A stretch of 64,000 nucleotides of DNA. It comes from Bradyrhizobium sp. CCBAU 53338 (GTDB taxonomy: Bacteria > Pseudomonadota > Alphaproteobacteria > Rhizobiales > Xanthobacteraceae). The stretch covers positions 5,146,001-5,210,000 of the forward strand of contig NZ_CP030048.1 in the NCBI RefSeq assembly GCF_015291665.1, read 5' to 3'. A program made the position numbers and the translations under genes. Positions within the stretch are counted from its first letter, which is position 1. Each line of letters begins with the position of its first letter. This document shows positions 1 through 8,425 of the stretch, one piece after another. The notes beneath the pieces were generated by a model. The model searched no databases. It worked only from the letters and a program-made list of their open reading frames with translations, and was not told the origin of the DNA.

Positions 1-79
1 GAGCGCACCAGCGCGCCGCAATCTCGCGGGTGGCCGCGCCTTGGCCAACCTCTTGGCCAACCCCATTGCGATGTGTCAT
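1..79 (-). CDS. Partial hypothetical protein, N-terminus only
   Basis: The reverse strand opens with an ATG at 79 and reads MTHRNGVGQEVGQG followed by ATREIAARWCAL to the window edge with no stop. The REIxARWCxLAE-like start resembles, from memory, a small conserved Bradyrhizobium/Rhodopseudomonas protein family (TIGR03809 type) of unknown function. Only about 26 residues are visible, so neither the family nor the reality of the gene can be settled here. No strong ribosome binding site is seen in front of the ATG. Confidence 0.4.
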   Translation of the reverse strand, partial: MTHRNGVGQEVGQGAATREIAARWCA

Positions 80-560
80 GAATCAGCCCGTCTTGAGAAG
101 AATACGGACGCGACGCAACGCACACGAATCAATTTAGACGCGACGTGAATATTTTGTGGAAAAGTTTTGACTTGTCCAGCAACGACACGGCCGTCGTCAT
201 CAAAGACCGTAGTCGCGCGGAGTTTTCAGGGATTTCAGAGTCAAGCTTCGCGCAAGCATAGCGGGCTTGCCGCGTGCCGGTGCGGCCTCGCAACGACGAG
301 GCGCGTCCGCGGGCTCAACCGCAAGCTGATCTCGCATTGCGCTTCAAGAAATCGGATGCCCAAAAGAAAAGACCCGTCCGGGGGGACAACCGGACGGGTC
401 GAGCCATATGGGCGCTTGGGGTGGATGGGCGCTCGCGCCTGATATGACTGATGGGGAGGGATGACCGCTCCCACATAGATTGGTCGTGGCAGCGGGCTGG
501 ACGTTCAAAAGCGGCGTTCGAATTTTTGACCTTTGGCCGGCGCGCAAAGTTGTCGCAGGC
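80..560. other. Intergenic stretch, no supported gene
   Basis: About 480 bases lie between the partial gene at the left edge and the end of the subtilase gene. Short open frames exist on both strands, but none has a recognisable protein, a ribosome binding site or a plausible start. The only structure seen is the hairpin at 361-400. Confidence 0.6.
361..400 (-). terminator. Rho-independent terminator downstream of the subtilase gene
   Basis: A perfect 10-bp stem (371-380 with 391-400, GACCCGTCCG / CGGACGGGTC) has a 10-base loop. Read on the minus strand it is followed by a T-rich run (TTTTCTTTTG). It lies about 160 bases beyond the stop of the S8 peptidase and can end the sigma/anti-sigma/peptidase transcript. 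Confidence 0.7.
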
Positions 561-561
561 G

Positions 562-2244
562 CTAGCGCGACGCCGGTCTATCCACCTGAGAAATCGTGGA
601 TTTATCGTCGGCGCTCGACAGCGAGGGCTGCGCGATCGCGCGGATGCCGGGGTCGTCGCGACGCTTGCCGGCATCTTCACGTTTAGTTGTACCGGCAGCA
701 GCGACCGGCGTCGTGCTGTCGACCGGAACGGCCATGACCGCGGCAAACGCATCGGCCTCGCCGTCACCGTAGAGATCATCGCGCCCGGGTGAACCGAGAT
801 CGCGGGCGGTCTTAGCCAGCGTCATCCGCAACGCTTCCGGCTTGAGCGTGTAGTTGCGCTCCAGTAGCAGTGCCGCGACGCCGGAGACGTAGGCCGCCGA
901 GAAGGAGGTGCCTGATGTCATCTGGTACTTACCGTCAGGCGCTGGCAGGAAGATGTCGACGCCGGGCGCCGCCAGCGCGATGTAATTGCCGCGGTTCGAT
1001 GCCGTGAACAGCTTGTCCTGCTGGTCAGTCGCGCTGACCGCGATCACGTTGGGATTGGCCGCAGGATAGAGCGGCGGCGATTTGGCACCGGCATTGCCGG
1101 CGGCTGCTATCAGCACAAGCCCGCGCTCGGCGCTCGCCGCGATCGCGCGCTCGATCACCGCGTCCTTGGGACCTGCAAAGCTCATATTGACGATCTGGGC
1201 GCCGTGCTCGGCGGCATAATTGAGCGAGCGCAGGATGATGTAGGACGAGCTCTCGGCGCTGCCGCCGGTGCCGCCGAAGGCCCTGATGGCGATGATGCGC
1301 GCCTCCGGCGCGCTGCCCATCAGCCTCGCATGCGCCACGATGGCCCCCGCAATACCGGTGCCATGGACATGGGCGCCCTCGCTGCTGCCCAGCGCGTCGA
1401 AATTGTCGGCAATGGAGTTGGCGAGTTCGGGATGTTTGGCGTCGATGCCGGAATCGATCACGGCAACCGTGACATTGGCGCCGTGCGCCAGCGTATGCGC
1501 CTGGGGCAGACGCAGCTTCGACAGCGCGTATTGCGCCGGATCGCCCTCGGTCGGCACCGACGGCTTCTGATCCTGGAGCACGTAGCGGAAGTTCGGCTGA
1601 AGCGAGCGCACGCTGCCGTCGGCGGCGAATTCGCGCCGCACCGTCTCATATGGCCGTCCGTCCGTGATGCGGAACAGGCCAACCGTAGCCCCGATCAGCG
1701 GAAAATTCTCCGATGCAATTCGCGCGAGCCCATGACGCCGCGCGAGTTCATCGGCCTCGGTCAGTGACAGCGCGCTGTCGATTTCGGCCACGAATTCGTT
1801 GGCGTAGGTGCGCGAGACGACACCGACAGGCGTATTGTTGCCCCGCCCCTTGCCAGTGCTCTTCTTGGCCGATTTGCCGGCCCCCCCGCCGCCTCCGCTC
1901 GGCTGTGCAAGGCACTCGCCATCGGCATCGCGATAAGGCGCGGAGCAGGCCGGGTAGAGGTTCGGCGAATAGTGCGCATAGGGCAACATCGGGTTCGGCG
2001 CCATCCGCGCCGAAATATGCGGCGTCGTCGGCGCCACGCGCGGACCGTGGTCGACACTCATCACCCTGGCCGCAACATTCGGAGAGATCGTCGGTACGCG
2101 CGAGGGAACGCTGATCGTCGGCGTGCGCATGATCGCCTGGGCGTGCGCCACCTCGATGCCGAGACAGGCGGCGAGCAGGAGCGCAACTCCAACCGAGGAA
2201 GCATAGGCTCCGATCCGCAACTGACTCCCGGATTTGCGCATCAT
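562..2244 (-). CDS. Exported S8 family serine peptidase (subtilase)
   Basis: This 560-residue protein has an N-terminal signal or anchor segment (about residues 12-36, ending in AHAQA), a Pro/Thr- and Gly-rich linker, a pre-domain (about 140-225) and a subtilisin fold. The catalytic triad is visible: Asp264 in VAVIDSGID, His294 in HVHGTGIAGAI and Ser447 in SGTSFSAAYVSG, with the oxyanion Asn384 in AAGNAG. It should act in the periplasm or outside the cell. The gene starts 16 bases after an anti-sigma factor gene and is the last member of a sigma/anti-sigma/peptidase operon. The substrate is unknown. Release of the neighbouring sigma factor by this protease is possible but speculative, because an output role under the sigma factor fits equally well. 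Confidence 0.9.
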   Translation of the reverse strand: MMRKSGSQLRIGAYASSVGVALLLAACLGIEVAHAQAIMRTPTISVPSRVPTISPNVAARVMSVDHGPRVAPTTPHISARMAPNPMLPYAHYSPNLYPACSAPYRDADGECLAQPSGGGGGAGKSAKKSTGKGRGNNTPVGVVSRTYANEFVAEIDSALSLTEADELARRHGLARIASENFPLIGATVGLFRITDGRPYETVRREFAADGSVRSLQPNFRYVLQDQKPSVPTEGDPAQYALSKLRLPQAHTLAHGANVTVAVIDSGIDAKHPELANSIADNFDALGSSEGAHVHGTGIAGAIVAHARLMGSAPEARIIAIRAFGGTGGSAESSSYIILRSLNYAAEHGAQIVNMSFAGPKDAVIERAIAASAERGLVLIAAAGNAGAKSPPLYPAANPNVIAVSATDQQDKLFTASNRGNYIALAAPGVDIFLPAPDGKYQMTSGTSFSAAYVSGVAALLLERNYTLKPEALRMTLAKTARDLGSPGRDDLYGDGEADAFAAVMAVPVDSTTPVAAAGTTKREDAGKRRDDPGIRAIAQPSLSSADDKSTISQVDRPASR

Positions 2245-2260
2245 GGGTGCGAAGGCGCGT

Positions 2261-2953
2261 TTAAGGCGCCGCCACGGCGAGGTTGACGACCTTCTCGCGC
2301 TGCATCCTGCCGAGCAGCGCGGTCAGTTCGTCCTGGCTCATCGCCTTGTCGAACTGGAGGCGGAACATGCCGCCCTTGGCATCGCCGATGATCGAAGCCT
2401 GGTAGCTGTCGAGCAGGGCGGTGATGTCGGCGACGCGCGCCTCGGGCGTGAAGCGCACCAGCGCCCGCGACGGAGCGACGGCGCCCAGTTCGCGCGTGAT
2501 CGGCGCGCCGGTCGAGAGCGATGCGGTCTGGAAGGTCGCAGGCTGGGTCTTCATCAGCACGGCGCCGATGATGCCGGCCTGGAGCAGCAATGCGATGGCA
2601 CCCAGGCTCGCCGACCAGGCAAGCGTGCGCGGCGACAGGCTGGCGAAGAACGTGGCGATGCGCGCCGACAGCGGCAGCGAACCGGTCGCCCGCGCCGGCT
2701 CGGCGTCGATCGCGGCGAACAGCTTCTGCATCGCACGTGCCGAGGGAGCACCCAGGCTCTCGTTCAGATGGATTGTCTCTTCGTACTCGCCGCGAATCGC
2801 CGCATATTGCCTGGCGAGTTCCGGATCGCTCGCAAGCGCTTCCTCGACGCGGCGGACATCGCGCGCGTTCAGCGTGCCGGCGGCGTGCCAGGGCAGCAGC
2901 ATCTCGATCTCACTGGGCTCTTGCTCCAGCATCTTCTTGCTCAACGCCATCAT
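2261..2953 (-). CDS. Anti-sigma factor, single-pass membrane protein
   Basis: This 230-residue protein has a cytoplasmic N-terminal domain (about 1-110, with the typical EIEMLLPWHAAGTLNARDV start), one transmembrane helix (about 113-137) and a periplasmic C-terminal domain of about 95 residues. The HxxxCxxC zinc motif of ZAS anti-sigma factors is not present. Its start codon overlaps the stop of the upstream ECF sigma gene by 4 bases (ATGA), the usual arrangement for coupled synthesis of a sigma factor and its inhibitor. The family is inferred from architecture and position. The sensed signal is unknown. Confidence 0.8.
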   Translation of the reverse strand: MMALSKKMLEQEPSEIEMLLPWHAAGTLNARDVRRVEEALASDPELARQYAAIRGEYEETIHLNESLGAPSARAMQKLFAAIDAEPARATGSLPLSARIATFFASLSPRTLAWSASLGAIALLLQAGIIGAVLMKTQPATFQTASLSTGAPITRELGAVAPSRALVRFTPEARVADITALLDSYQASIIGDAKGGMFRLQFDKAMSQDELTALLGRMQREKVVNLAVAAP

Positions 2954-3519
2954 GGCCAGCCTCGCTCAATGCCGGCTGCCTTCAGCAGTTCGGCCAATTT
3001 CTTGCGCGCATAGAACAAGCGCGTCTTCACCGTATTCTCCGGGATCCCGACGATCTCGGCCACCTCTTCCACTGATTTCTCGTGGTAGTAGACGAGGTCG
3101 ACGATTTCCCGATGGTCCGGCGAGAGGCCCGTCAGACACTCCCGCAACGCTTCACTGGTATCCTTCTTCTGCACCACCGTTTCCGGATCGTCGGATGAAT
3201 CCTCGATCGCGTTCGCGGCTTCGTCGTCCAACTCAAAATCCTTCCTGCGCCGAAGCGCGGACAGGGCCTTGAATCGGGTGATCGCCAAAAGCCAGGTGGA
3301 AACCGCGGACCGGCCCTCGAATTTACCGGCCTGACGCCAGACGTCGAGAAACACCTCGCTGATGAGGTCTTCCGCCGTCTGCTCGTCCCGCACGAGCCTC
3401 AGCCCGAACCTGTACACCCTGACATGGTGCCGCCCGTACAACACCTGCATGGCGAGCCGGTCACCTTGGGCGATCCTGGCGATGAGGACCTCGTCCGTAG
3501 CCGCCTGTGTCACGCTCAA
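2950..3519 (-). CDS. ECF-type RNA polymerase sigma factor (RpoE-like)
   Basis: This 189-residue sigma factor has only regions 2 and 4. Region 2 includes the TAEDLISEVFLDVWRQAGKF helix and the VSTWLLAITRFKALSALRR segment. Region 4 includes the helix-turn-helix VEEVAEIVGIPENTVKTRLFYARKKL. It directs RNA polymerase to a small regulon, normally including its own operon. The gene overlaps the anti-sigma gene by 4 bases, and the subtilase gene follows. It is one of three ECF/anti-sigma pairs in the window. Its promoter was not identified. Confidence 0.9.
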   Translation of the reverse strand: MSVTQAATDEVLIARIAQGDRLAMQVLYGRHHVRVYRFGLRLVRDEQTAEDLISEVFLDVWRQAGKFEGRSAVSTWLLAITRFKALSALRRRKDFELDDEAANAIEDSSDDPETVVQKKDTSEALRECLTGLSPDHREIVDLVYYHEKSVEEVAEIVGIPENTVKTRLFYARKKLAELLKAAGIERGWP

Positions 3520-3959
3520 AGCCCGTCTCGCAAGATTGGTCGGGTCGATGGGGCGCAGGGTTCGACGGGAGAGGTGAAATTCTTCAACCTACCGCAGTCA
3601 TACGGGGATCCGTGTGAACTACCCCACATGCGCGCAGCTTCCTTGTCGCACCCGTGGCGGTTGGCGGCTTCGCTCCAGAACGGTAACATAATACGGGAAC
3701 ACTCTCTTACGGACTGCCGTTGGCCGGCACAGACGGCCCGATCGAGCCGGGTTCATGACACGGCCCTGTGCACCTTATGTCGCTCGGCGCCGGATTTGGT
3801 CCGCGATATCGCCTGCGATGCCTAACTGACTGCCATACTCCGCGCCGCACGAAGCCCCTCACCCGCGCGCGGCGTCCCCCGGATTCGATGCAAAAGGATA
3901 CCAAACCTAAAGGCTTACCACGTAGATTTTTTCGGCTGACATCCACCATTGGCGGGACC
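3520..3959. other. Divergent intergenic region with an EcfG-type promoter
   Basis: About 440 bases lie between the divergent ECF sigma gene and the diguanylate cyclase gene. The only confident site is the promoter-like match at 3696-3721. The cyclase frame stays open upstream to a GTG at 3768, so an N-terminal extension cannot be fully excluded, but that stretch (Arg/Pro/Thr-rich) does not look like protein. Confidence 0.55.
3696..3721 (+). promoter_or_regulatory. EcfG-type general-stress promoter
   Basis: GGAAC at 3696-3700 is followed by exactly 17 bases and CGTT at 3718-3721. This is a full match to the alphaproteobacterial EcfG consensus (GGAAC-N16/17-CGTT). It points toward the diguanylate cyclase gene, with transcription expected to start near 3728 and a leader of about 230 bases to the chosen start codon. 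The call rests on motif and spacing only. Confidence 0.65.
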
Positions 3960-5117
3960 ATGAGCACGGCCGCGACGTCCATTCCGGAAAGGAATGCCGC
4001 TGAAGTCGCGGATCTCGTCCTCGCGCCCGAGGCGGCGGCACCCGAGGCGCTGGCGCGCCGGATCCGGCAGCGACGGCAGATGTATGTCGGCCAGGCCGCC
4101 AGCTACTCGCTCGGCGCCTTCGTCCTGTTGCTCTATGCCTATGACGGCGCCATTCATTTCGACGTTCCGTCGCTGTTCTGGGTCGGCGGCCTCCTGATCA
4201 TCGGCATCTTCGTGGTCATGTCGGAGGCCGGCGTCGGCGACCAGCACACCGACCATTACCTCACGGTCTTCCAGATCTCGGCGCATATGGCGCTGCAATT
4301 CATCTTCCTGGTGTCGGTGCCGACGATCGGGATTGCCTTCATCAGCGTGCTGTTCCTGATCTTCGCCTTCGGCACGCTGCGCATGACCCCGGAACAGGCG
4401 ATGCTCACCTGGGCGCTCGCGACGCTCGCGCTCGCGGCCGTGTTCCTCGGCTCCGACCTGCCGATCGGCATGCCGGTTGCGACGCGGCTCCAGCGGACCG
4501 CCTCGATGCTCTGCTTCGTGCTGGTGATCGGCCAGTGCGCCTTCCTCGGCCTGTTCGGCGCCACGCTGCGCAAGATCCTGTACCGGCGCAGCGTCGAGCT
4601 GAAGGCCGCCTATCAGCGCATCGAGGAGCTCGCCGAGCTCGACGAGCTGACCGGCTCCTACAACCGCCGCTGCATCATGCGGCTGCTCGACGCGGAGATC
4701 GAAAAGTCGCGGCAGACTGCCGCACCGTGCGCGATCGCGCTGATCGACCTCGACTGGTTCAAGCGGATCAACGACGCGTACGGACATCCCGTCGGCGACG
4801 AGGTGCTGCGGACCTTCGCCATCACCATCTTCGCCAACATCCGGCCCGACGACCGCTTCGGCCGCTATGGCGGCGAGGAGTTTCTGCTGCTGCTGCCCGG
4901 CACCGCAATCGAGGCTGCATCGCGCATGCTCGACCGGCTGCGCAGCATCGTCGCCGAGCTCGACTGGGGCGCATTCTCGCCCGGCATGAGCGTGACCATT
5001 TCCGCCGGCGTCGTGACGCTGCGTGACGTTGATACTGCCGACACGTTCCTCGCGCGCGCCGACCGCGCGCTCTATTCCGCCAAGGCGCAAGGGCGCAACC
5101 GCATTGCTACGAGCTGA
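3960..5117 (+). CDS. Membrane-bound diguanylate cyclase (GGDEF domain)
   Basis: From the ATG at 3960 the protein has 385 residues: about six hydrophobic segments in the first 210, then a GGDEF domain. The signature is intact as GGEEF (RYGGEEFLLLLPG), so cyclic-di-GMP synthesis from two GTP is expected. An inhibitory I-site RPDD lies exactly five residues before the signature, implying product feedback. No EAL domain is present. The start was chosen because the upstream extension lacks protein character, although in-frame ATGs at 3777 and 3888 also exist. The DUF2336 gene begins 62 bases downstream on the same strand, and both probably depend on the EcfG-type promoter at 3696. Confidence 0.88.
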   Translation: MSTAATSIPERNAAEVADLVLAPEAAAPEALARRIRQRRQMYVGQAASYSLGAFVLLLYAYDGAIHFDVPSLFWVGGLLIIGIFVVMSEAGVGDQHTDHYLTVFQISAHMALQFIFLVSVPTIGIAFISVLFLIFAFGTLRMTPEQAMLTWALATLALAAVFLGSDLPIGMPVATRLQRTASMLCFVLVIGQCAFLGLFGATLRKILYRRSVELKAAYQRIEELAELDELTGSYNRRCIMRLLDAEIEKSRQTAAPCAIALIDLDWFKRINDAYGHPVGDEVLRTFAITIFANIRPDDRFGRYGGEEFLLLLPGTAIEAASRMLDRLRSIVAELDWGAFSPGMSVTISAGVVTLRDVDTADTFLARADRALYSAKAQGRNRIATS

Positions 5118-5179
5118 CCAATCCATTTATGCCGGCAGGTGAGAAGGCATCGCCGGACCGAACGCTCCAGGACAGGGCC

Positions 5180-6280
5180 ATGACATCCAAATCCGTTAAA
5201 TCATCCGAGAACATCCTCGACGAATTGCAATCGGCACTCGCGCACGGCACCGTCGCCCGCCGGGTCGAGACGCTGCGCCGCGTCACCGACCTCTTCGTGG
5301 GCAATGCGGTCGACTACTCCGACGACCACATCCGGGTCTTCGACGACGTCTTCCAATGCCTGATCGAGCAGATCGAGACCTCGGCGAAAGCATTGCTCGC
5401 CGACCGGCTCGCGCCGATCGGAGCCGCCCCGCCCCAGATCATCCGCACGCTCGCGCTCGACGACGTCATCGAGGTCGCGGGTCCCGTGCTGTCGAAGTCC
5501 GAGCGGCTCGACGAGACGACCCTGATCGAGATCGCACGCAGCAAGAGCCAGGCCCATCTCAAGGCAATCTCGCTTCGGCGGGTGCTGTCGGAAGCGCTGA
5601 CCGACGTGCTGGTGTCGCGCGGCAACGAAGACGTGGTGCAGTCGACCGTCAGCAATCCCGGTGCGAAGCTCTCCGAGGGCAGCCTCACCGATCTCATCGC
5701 CCGCGCCGAGCGCGATGACGATCTTGCGGCCTGCATCGGCCTGCGGCCCGACCTGCCGCGCCATCATTATCTGAAGCTGGTCGCCAAGGCATCCCTCAGC
5801 GTGCGCAGGAAACTGGAAGCCGCCCATCCCGAACTCGCCGACGAAGTGTCCAGCGTGGTCCAGGAAGCGGCACAGCGGGTCCGCGCCGCCGCCATGAGCC
5901 GGCAGACCGAGATGGCGCGCGCGCTGGTGAAGTCACTCCACGACGACGGCCGTCTCAACGAATTCCAGGTCGCAGCCTTCGCCGAACAGGGCAAGTTCGA
6001 CGAGACCAATGCGGGGCTCGCGGCCCTTGCCGGCGTTTCGGTCGACATCGCCGAGAACATGATGATCGAGAGCCGCACCGAGGGCGTGATGATCCTCGCC
6101 AAGGTCGCCGGGATGCAATGGTCGAGCGTGCGCGCGATCGTTGCCATGCGCGAAAAGCTCTCGGGCGGCACGCAGACCGACATGCTGTCGCTGCGCGATA
6201 CCTACGAGGCCCTGCGCAGTTCCACCGCCCAGCAGGTGCTGCGCTTCCAGCGCATGCAGAGCACGACGTCCGCGGCTTAA
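5180..6280 (+). CDS. DUF2336 domain-containing protein
   Basis: This 366-residue, largely helical soluble protein has no signal peptide. Alternating helices rich in Ala, Leu, Arg and Asp (for example VARRVETLRRVTDLF and HLKAISLRRVLSEAL) match the DUF2336 family, common in Bradyrhizobium and Caulobacter relatives and of unknown biochemistry. The start at 5180 was preferred to an in-frame ATG at 5159 or an ATG-like start at 5129 because a purine-rich stretch (AGGACAGGG) precedes it. Placement 62 bases after a diguanylate cyclase suggests shared expression and possibly a role in cyclic-di-GMP or stress signalling, which is inference only. Confidence 0.75.
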   Translation: MTSKSVKSSENILDELQSALAHGTVARRVETLRRVTDLFVGNAVDYSDDHIRVFDDVFQCLIEQIETSAKALLADRLAPIGAAPPQIIRTLALDDVIEVAGPVLSKSERLDETTLIEIARSKSQAHLKAISLRRVLSEALTDVLVSRGNEDVVQSTVSNPGAKLSEGSLTDLIARAERDDDLAACIGLRPDLPRHHYLKLVAKASLSVRRKLEAAHPELADEVSSVVQEAAQRVRAAAMSRQTEMARALVKSLHDDGRLNEFQVAAFAEQGKFDETNAGLAALAGVSVDIAENMMIESRTEGVMILAKVAGMQWSSVRAIVAMREKLSGGTQTDMLSLRDTYEALRSSTAQQVLRFQRMQSTTSAA

Positions 6281-6915
6281 TATCTCAATACTCTCGACCC
6301 AACCGCCGCGCCGATCGCGGTCACGACCGCGGTCGCGATCGTGTACCAGGTCGCGACGAACAGCGGCGAGTCGTCGGTGCAGTGCGAGGCGTAGAGCGTG
6401 GCGGCGAGCCCGGCCGAGAGCAGTCCGGCGAGCGCGCCGGCAAGCGCAGGACGCGCCGGAGCGCCATGGCGCAGGCCGAACAACGCGCCCGCAAGAAGCG
6501 GCAGCGACATCGCGGGAATCGCCGACAGGCATGCCCGCGAATTCTTGCCGACGAGCCGCATCGTCATCGGCATGGCCGGCGCCATCATCGCCTCGCTGCC
6601 GATCGCGACCGCAAGCAATCCCACGGGCAGCAGCAGAAGCCAGCCCCAGCCGCGCAGCAATGCCTCGGGCCGCGACAGGTGCAGGCTGATGATGATCGCG
6701 GGAATCGCGAGCGACAGCGTAACCGCGAACTTCATGTCGAAGAACGGGTTGTGCATGGCGCTCATCACGTCCGGCCGGACGCCGAGAAACGTCGCGAAAA
6801 CCAGAATCGACAATGGCGCCGCGACCAGGAGCCCCGTCGTCAGCAGCGCACCGACGCGTGGGGCGCGGTGGGCGTTGTCGGCGGCAAGCGTGCGAATGAG
6901 TTGATCGGTGTCCAT
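6277..6915 (-). CDS. osrA: OsrA/NrsF-type membrane anti-sigma factor (DUF1109)
   Basis: This 212-residue protein has about six transmembrane helices, typical of the NrsF/DUF1109 anti-sigma family. Two cysteines fall at residues 129 (NSRACLS) and 179 (ASHCTDD). These are the two positions I recall as required for function in B. japonicum OsrA, which restrains EcfF and responds to reactive oxygen. The gene lies 2 bases downstream of the ecfF-like sigma gene on the same strand. Its stop at 6277 overlaps the end of the convergent DUF2336 gene by 4 bases. Confidence 0.88.
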   Translation of the reverse strand: MDTDQLIRTLAADNAHRAPRVGALLTTGLLVAAPLSILVFATFLGVRPDVMSAMHNPFFDMKFAVTLSLAIPAIIISLHLSRPEALLRGWGWLLLLPVGLLAVAIGSEAMMAPAMPMTMRLVGKNSRACLSAIPAMSLPLLAGALFGLRHGAPARPALAGALAGLLSAGLAATLYASHCTDDSPLFVATWYTIATAVVTAIGAAVGSRVLRY

Positions 6916-6917
6916 GA

Positions 6918-7463
6918 CTAGTGGTCCCGTAGTTTGGCGGTCAGGGCCGCAAGCCCCCGATGCAGCGCGACGCGCACCGCACCTTCACTCATCGAGAATT
7001 TCGTCGCGGTGTCCTTGATCGAAGCGCTATCCACCGCGATCGACTGCAACACGTCGCGCTGACGCTGCGGCAGCGTGTTGAGCTGCGCCGTGACCTCGCC
7101 GGCCGAGGCCGTCTCCTGCGGCGTCTCGCCGGGCAGCGTCTCGGCGAAATCGTCGATGTTGACGAACACGCGCCGGCCGCGGCGCCTGAGCGCGTCGATC
7201 AGCTTGTTGCGGGCGATCGCAAACAGCCAGGGGGCGAAGGGCGCTTCGCTGTCCCAGGTGTGCCGCTTTAGATGCACCGCCAACAAAATCTCCTGCACGA
7301 TATCCTCGGCCTGATCGGGAGGCTGCCCGGCACGCGCCAAGCCGCGCCTCGCGGCAGCGCGCAGCACCGGCGTGACCGCCTTCAACAGGCGATGATACGC
7401 CGCATCATCGCCTGCCATGGCCGACCGCATCAGGCCGGTCCATTCGTCCTCACGTCCGCGCAC
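6918..7463 (-). CDS. ecfF: ECF sigma factor EcfF (oxidative-stress type)
   Basis: This 181-residue ECF sigma factor has region 2 (QAEDIVQEILLAVHLKRHTW, then PWLFAIARNKLIDALRRRGRR) and region 4 with a helix-turn-helix (ASIKDTATKFSMSEGAVRVALHRGL). The pairing with a two-cysteine DUF1109 anti-sigma factor identifies it as the SigF/EcfF type, which in B. japonicum is induced by hydrogen peroxide and singlet oxygen. The ATG is preceded by a candidate promoter of its own class at 7484-7509, consistent with autoregulation. The symbol rests on family and partner, not on an alignment. Confidence 0.85.
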   Translation of the reverse strand: MRGREDEWTGLMRSAMAGDDAAYHRLLKAVTPVLRAAARRGLARAGQPPDQAEDIVQEILLAVHLKRHTWDSEAPFAPWLFAIARNKLIDALRRRGRRVFVNIDDFAETLPGETPQETASAGEVTAQLNTLPQRQRDVLQSIAVDSASIKDTATKFSMSEGAVRVALHRGLAALTAKLRDH

Positions 7464-7483
7464 GCGCGCCCCTCATCATTGCA

Positions 7484-7509
7484 ATTCGGCCGCTCTTTCA
7501 ATTTGTTAC
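7484..7509 (-). promoter_or_regulatory. Candidate EcfF/SigF-type promoter of ecfF
   Basis: On the minus strand GTAAC (7509-7505) is followed by 16 bases and CGAAT (7488-7484), close to the GTAAC(C)/CGAA elements I recall for Caulobacter SigF-type promoters. Transcription would start only about 15 bases before the ecfF start codon. Consensus memory is imperfect, so this is a candidate. Confidence 0.4.
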
Positions 7510-7523
7510 GACCCGGCCCGAAC

Positions 7524-7541
7524 GATCACGAAGTCGTGATC
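7524..7541. promoter_or_regulatory. Perfect 8-bp inverted repeat, possible operator
   Basis: GATCACGA and TCGTGATC are separated by two bases, upstream of both ecfF (minus) and the exported protein gene at 7748 (plus). It has no T-run and sits before genes rather than after them, so it resembles a dimeric regulator site more than a terminator. The regulator is unknown. Confidence 0.35.
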
Positions 7542-7747
7542 AAGATCGCACCTTCCCCGAAGCAGCCGCAGGAATTCCGTCAGGGCTCATAACACCGATC
7601 GGGCCCTGCCGCATCCGGCCACCCGCTGCCGCTAACCGGTTTGCCCCGGTTTTGCCCGGTGTGGCCCGAAGATTCCCATATTTTGCCCCGCTGTCGTCAT
7701 GGCCCAAGGTCTCTGTTCGCTTCCGGGACGGGCGAATTGGGGAGACC

Positions 7748-8425
7748 ATGAACATGACGAAAGCCAGCGGGCGCGCGGCATTGGCCGTTCTGGCCGGGCT
7801 GTTCTTGCTGTTGGGAGCCTCGGCGCAGGCGGCGCCGAGTTCTGCTGCAAGCACGAGCGCAAGCAAACAGGCCGATGCGGTCAAGCCGACCAAGTCGCGG
7901 CACCACGCCTCCCGCCGCCACACCGGCAGCAAGACGGCGCAGAAATCCGACGACAAGGCCGACAAATCCGACAAGGCGGATGCGCAGCCGCAGGTCGACG
8001 AGGCCAAGATCGACAACAAGGCCAACACCGACGCCCCGGCCTCGAGCCAGATGTCGCCCGATGTCGCCAATGCCAACGCGCAGCTCACCCCCGAGACGCC
8101 CCCTGCGACAGCGGCCTCGGCGATGACCGGCCGCGCCAACGACAATGTGCAGGCCGCAGCCGACAATGACGCCGCCCCCAATGCCGAGAACCAGGTGGTC
8201 GCGCCCGACCAGCTCAACGACCTCGACCGCGCCCTGCAACAGGACAATCCCCCCGCGCAGAGAGCGGTGGTCGCCGCAACCGACGCGCAGCCGCGTCCGG
8301 CGCCGGTGATGGCGAGCAGCCAGCCGAACTCGGCCTGGGACCAGAGCACCCTGATCGGCAAGATCTTCATCGGCGTCGGTACGCTGCTGACGCTGGCCTC
8401 GGCCGCACGCATGTTCATGGCTTGA
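7748..8425 (+). CDS. Exported Ala/Asp/Lys-rich hypothetical protein
   Basis: This 225-residue protein begins with a clear signal peptide (ALAVLAGLFLLLGASAQAAP), followed by a low-complexity region rich in Ala, Asp, Lys, Thr and Gln, including KSDDKADKSDKADAQ-type stretches. A hydrophobic C-terminal segment (IGKIFIGVGTLLTLASAARMFM) probably anchors it in the membrane. No enzymatic motif is visible. The start at 7748 has a good GGGGAGA ribosome binding site, and MTKAS six bases downstream is an alternative. The function is unknown. Confidence 0.7.
   Translation: MNMTKASGRAALAVLAGLFLLLGASAQAAPSSAASTSASKQADAVKPTKSRHHASRRHTGSKTAQKSDDKADKSDKADAQPQVDEAKIDNKANTDAPASSQMSPDVANANAQLTPETPPATAASAMTGRANDNVQAAADNDAAPNAENQVVAPDQLNDLDRALQQDNPPAQRAVVAATDAQPRPAPVMASSQPNSAWDQSTLIGKIFIGVGTLLTLASAARMFMA

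Noticed and set aside
167..442. Open frame of 91 codons near the left edge
   Set aside because: Composition and lack of a ribosome binding site indicate a chance frame; it runs across the terminator hairpin.
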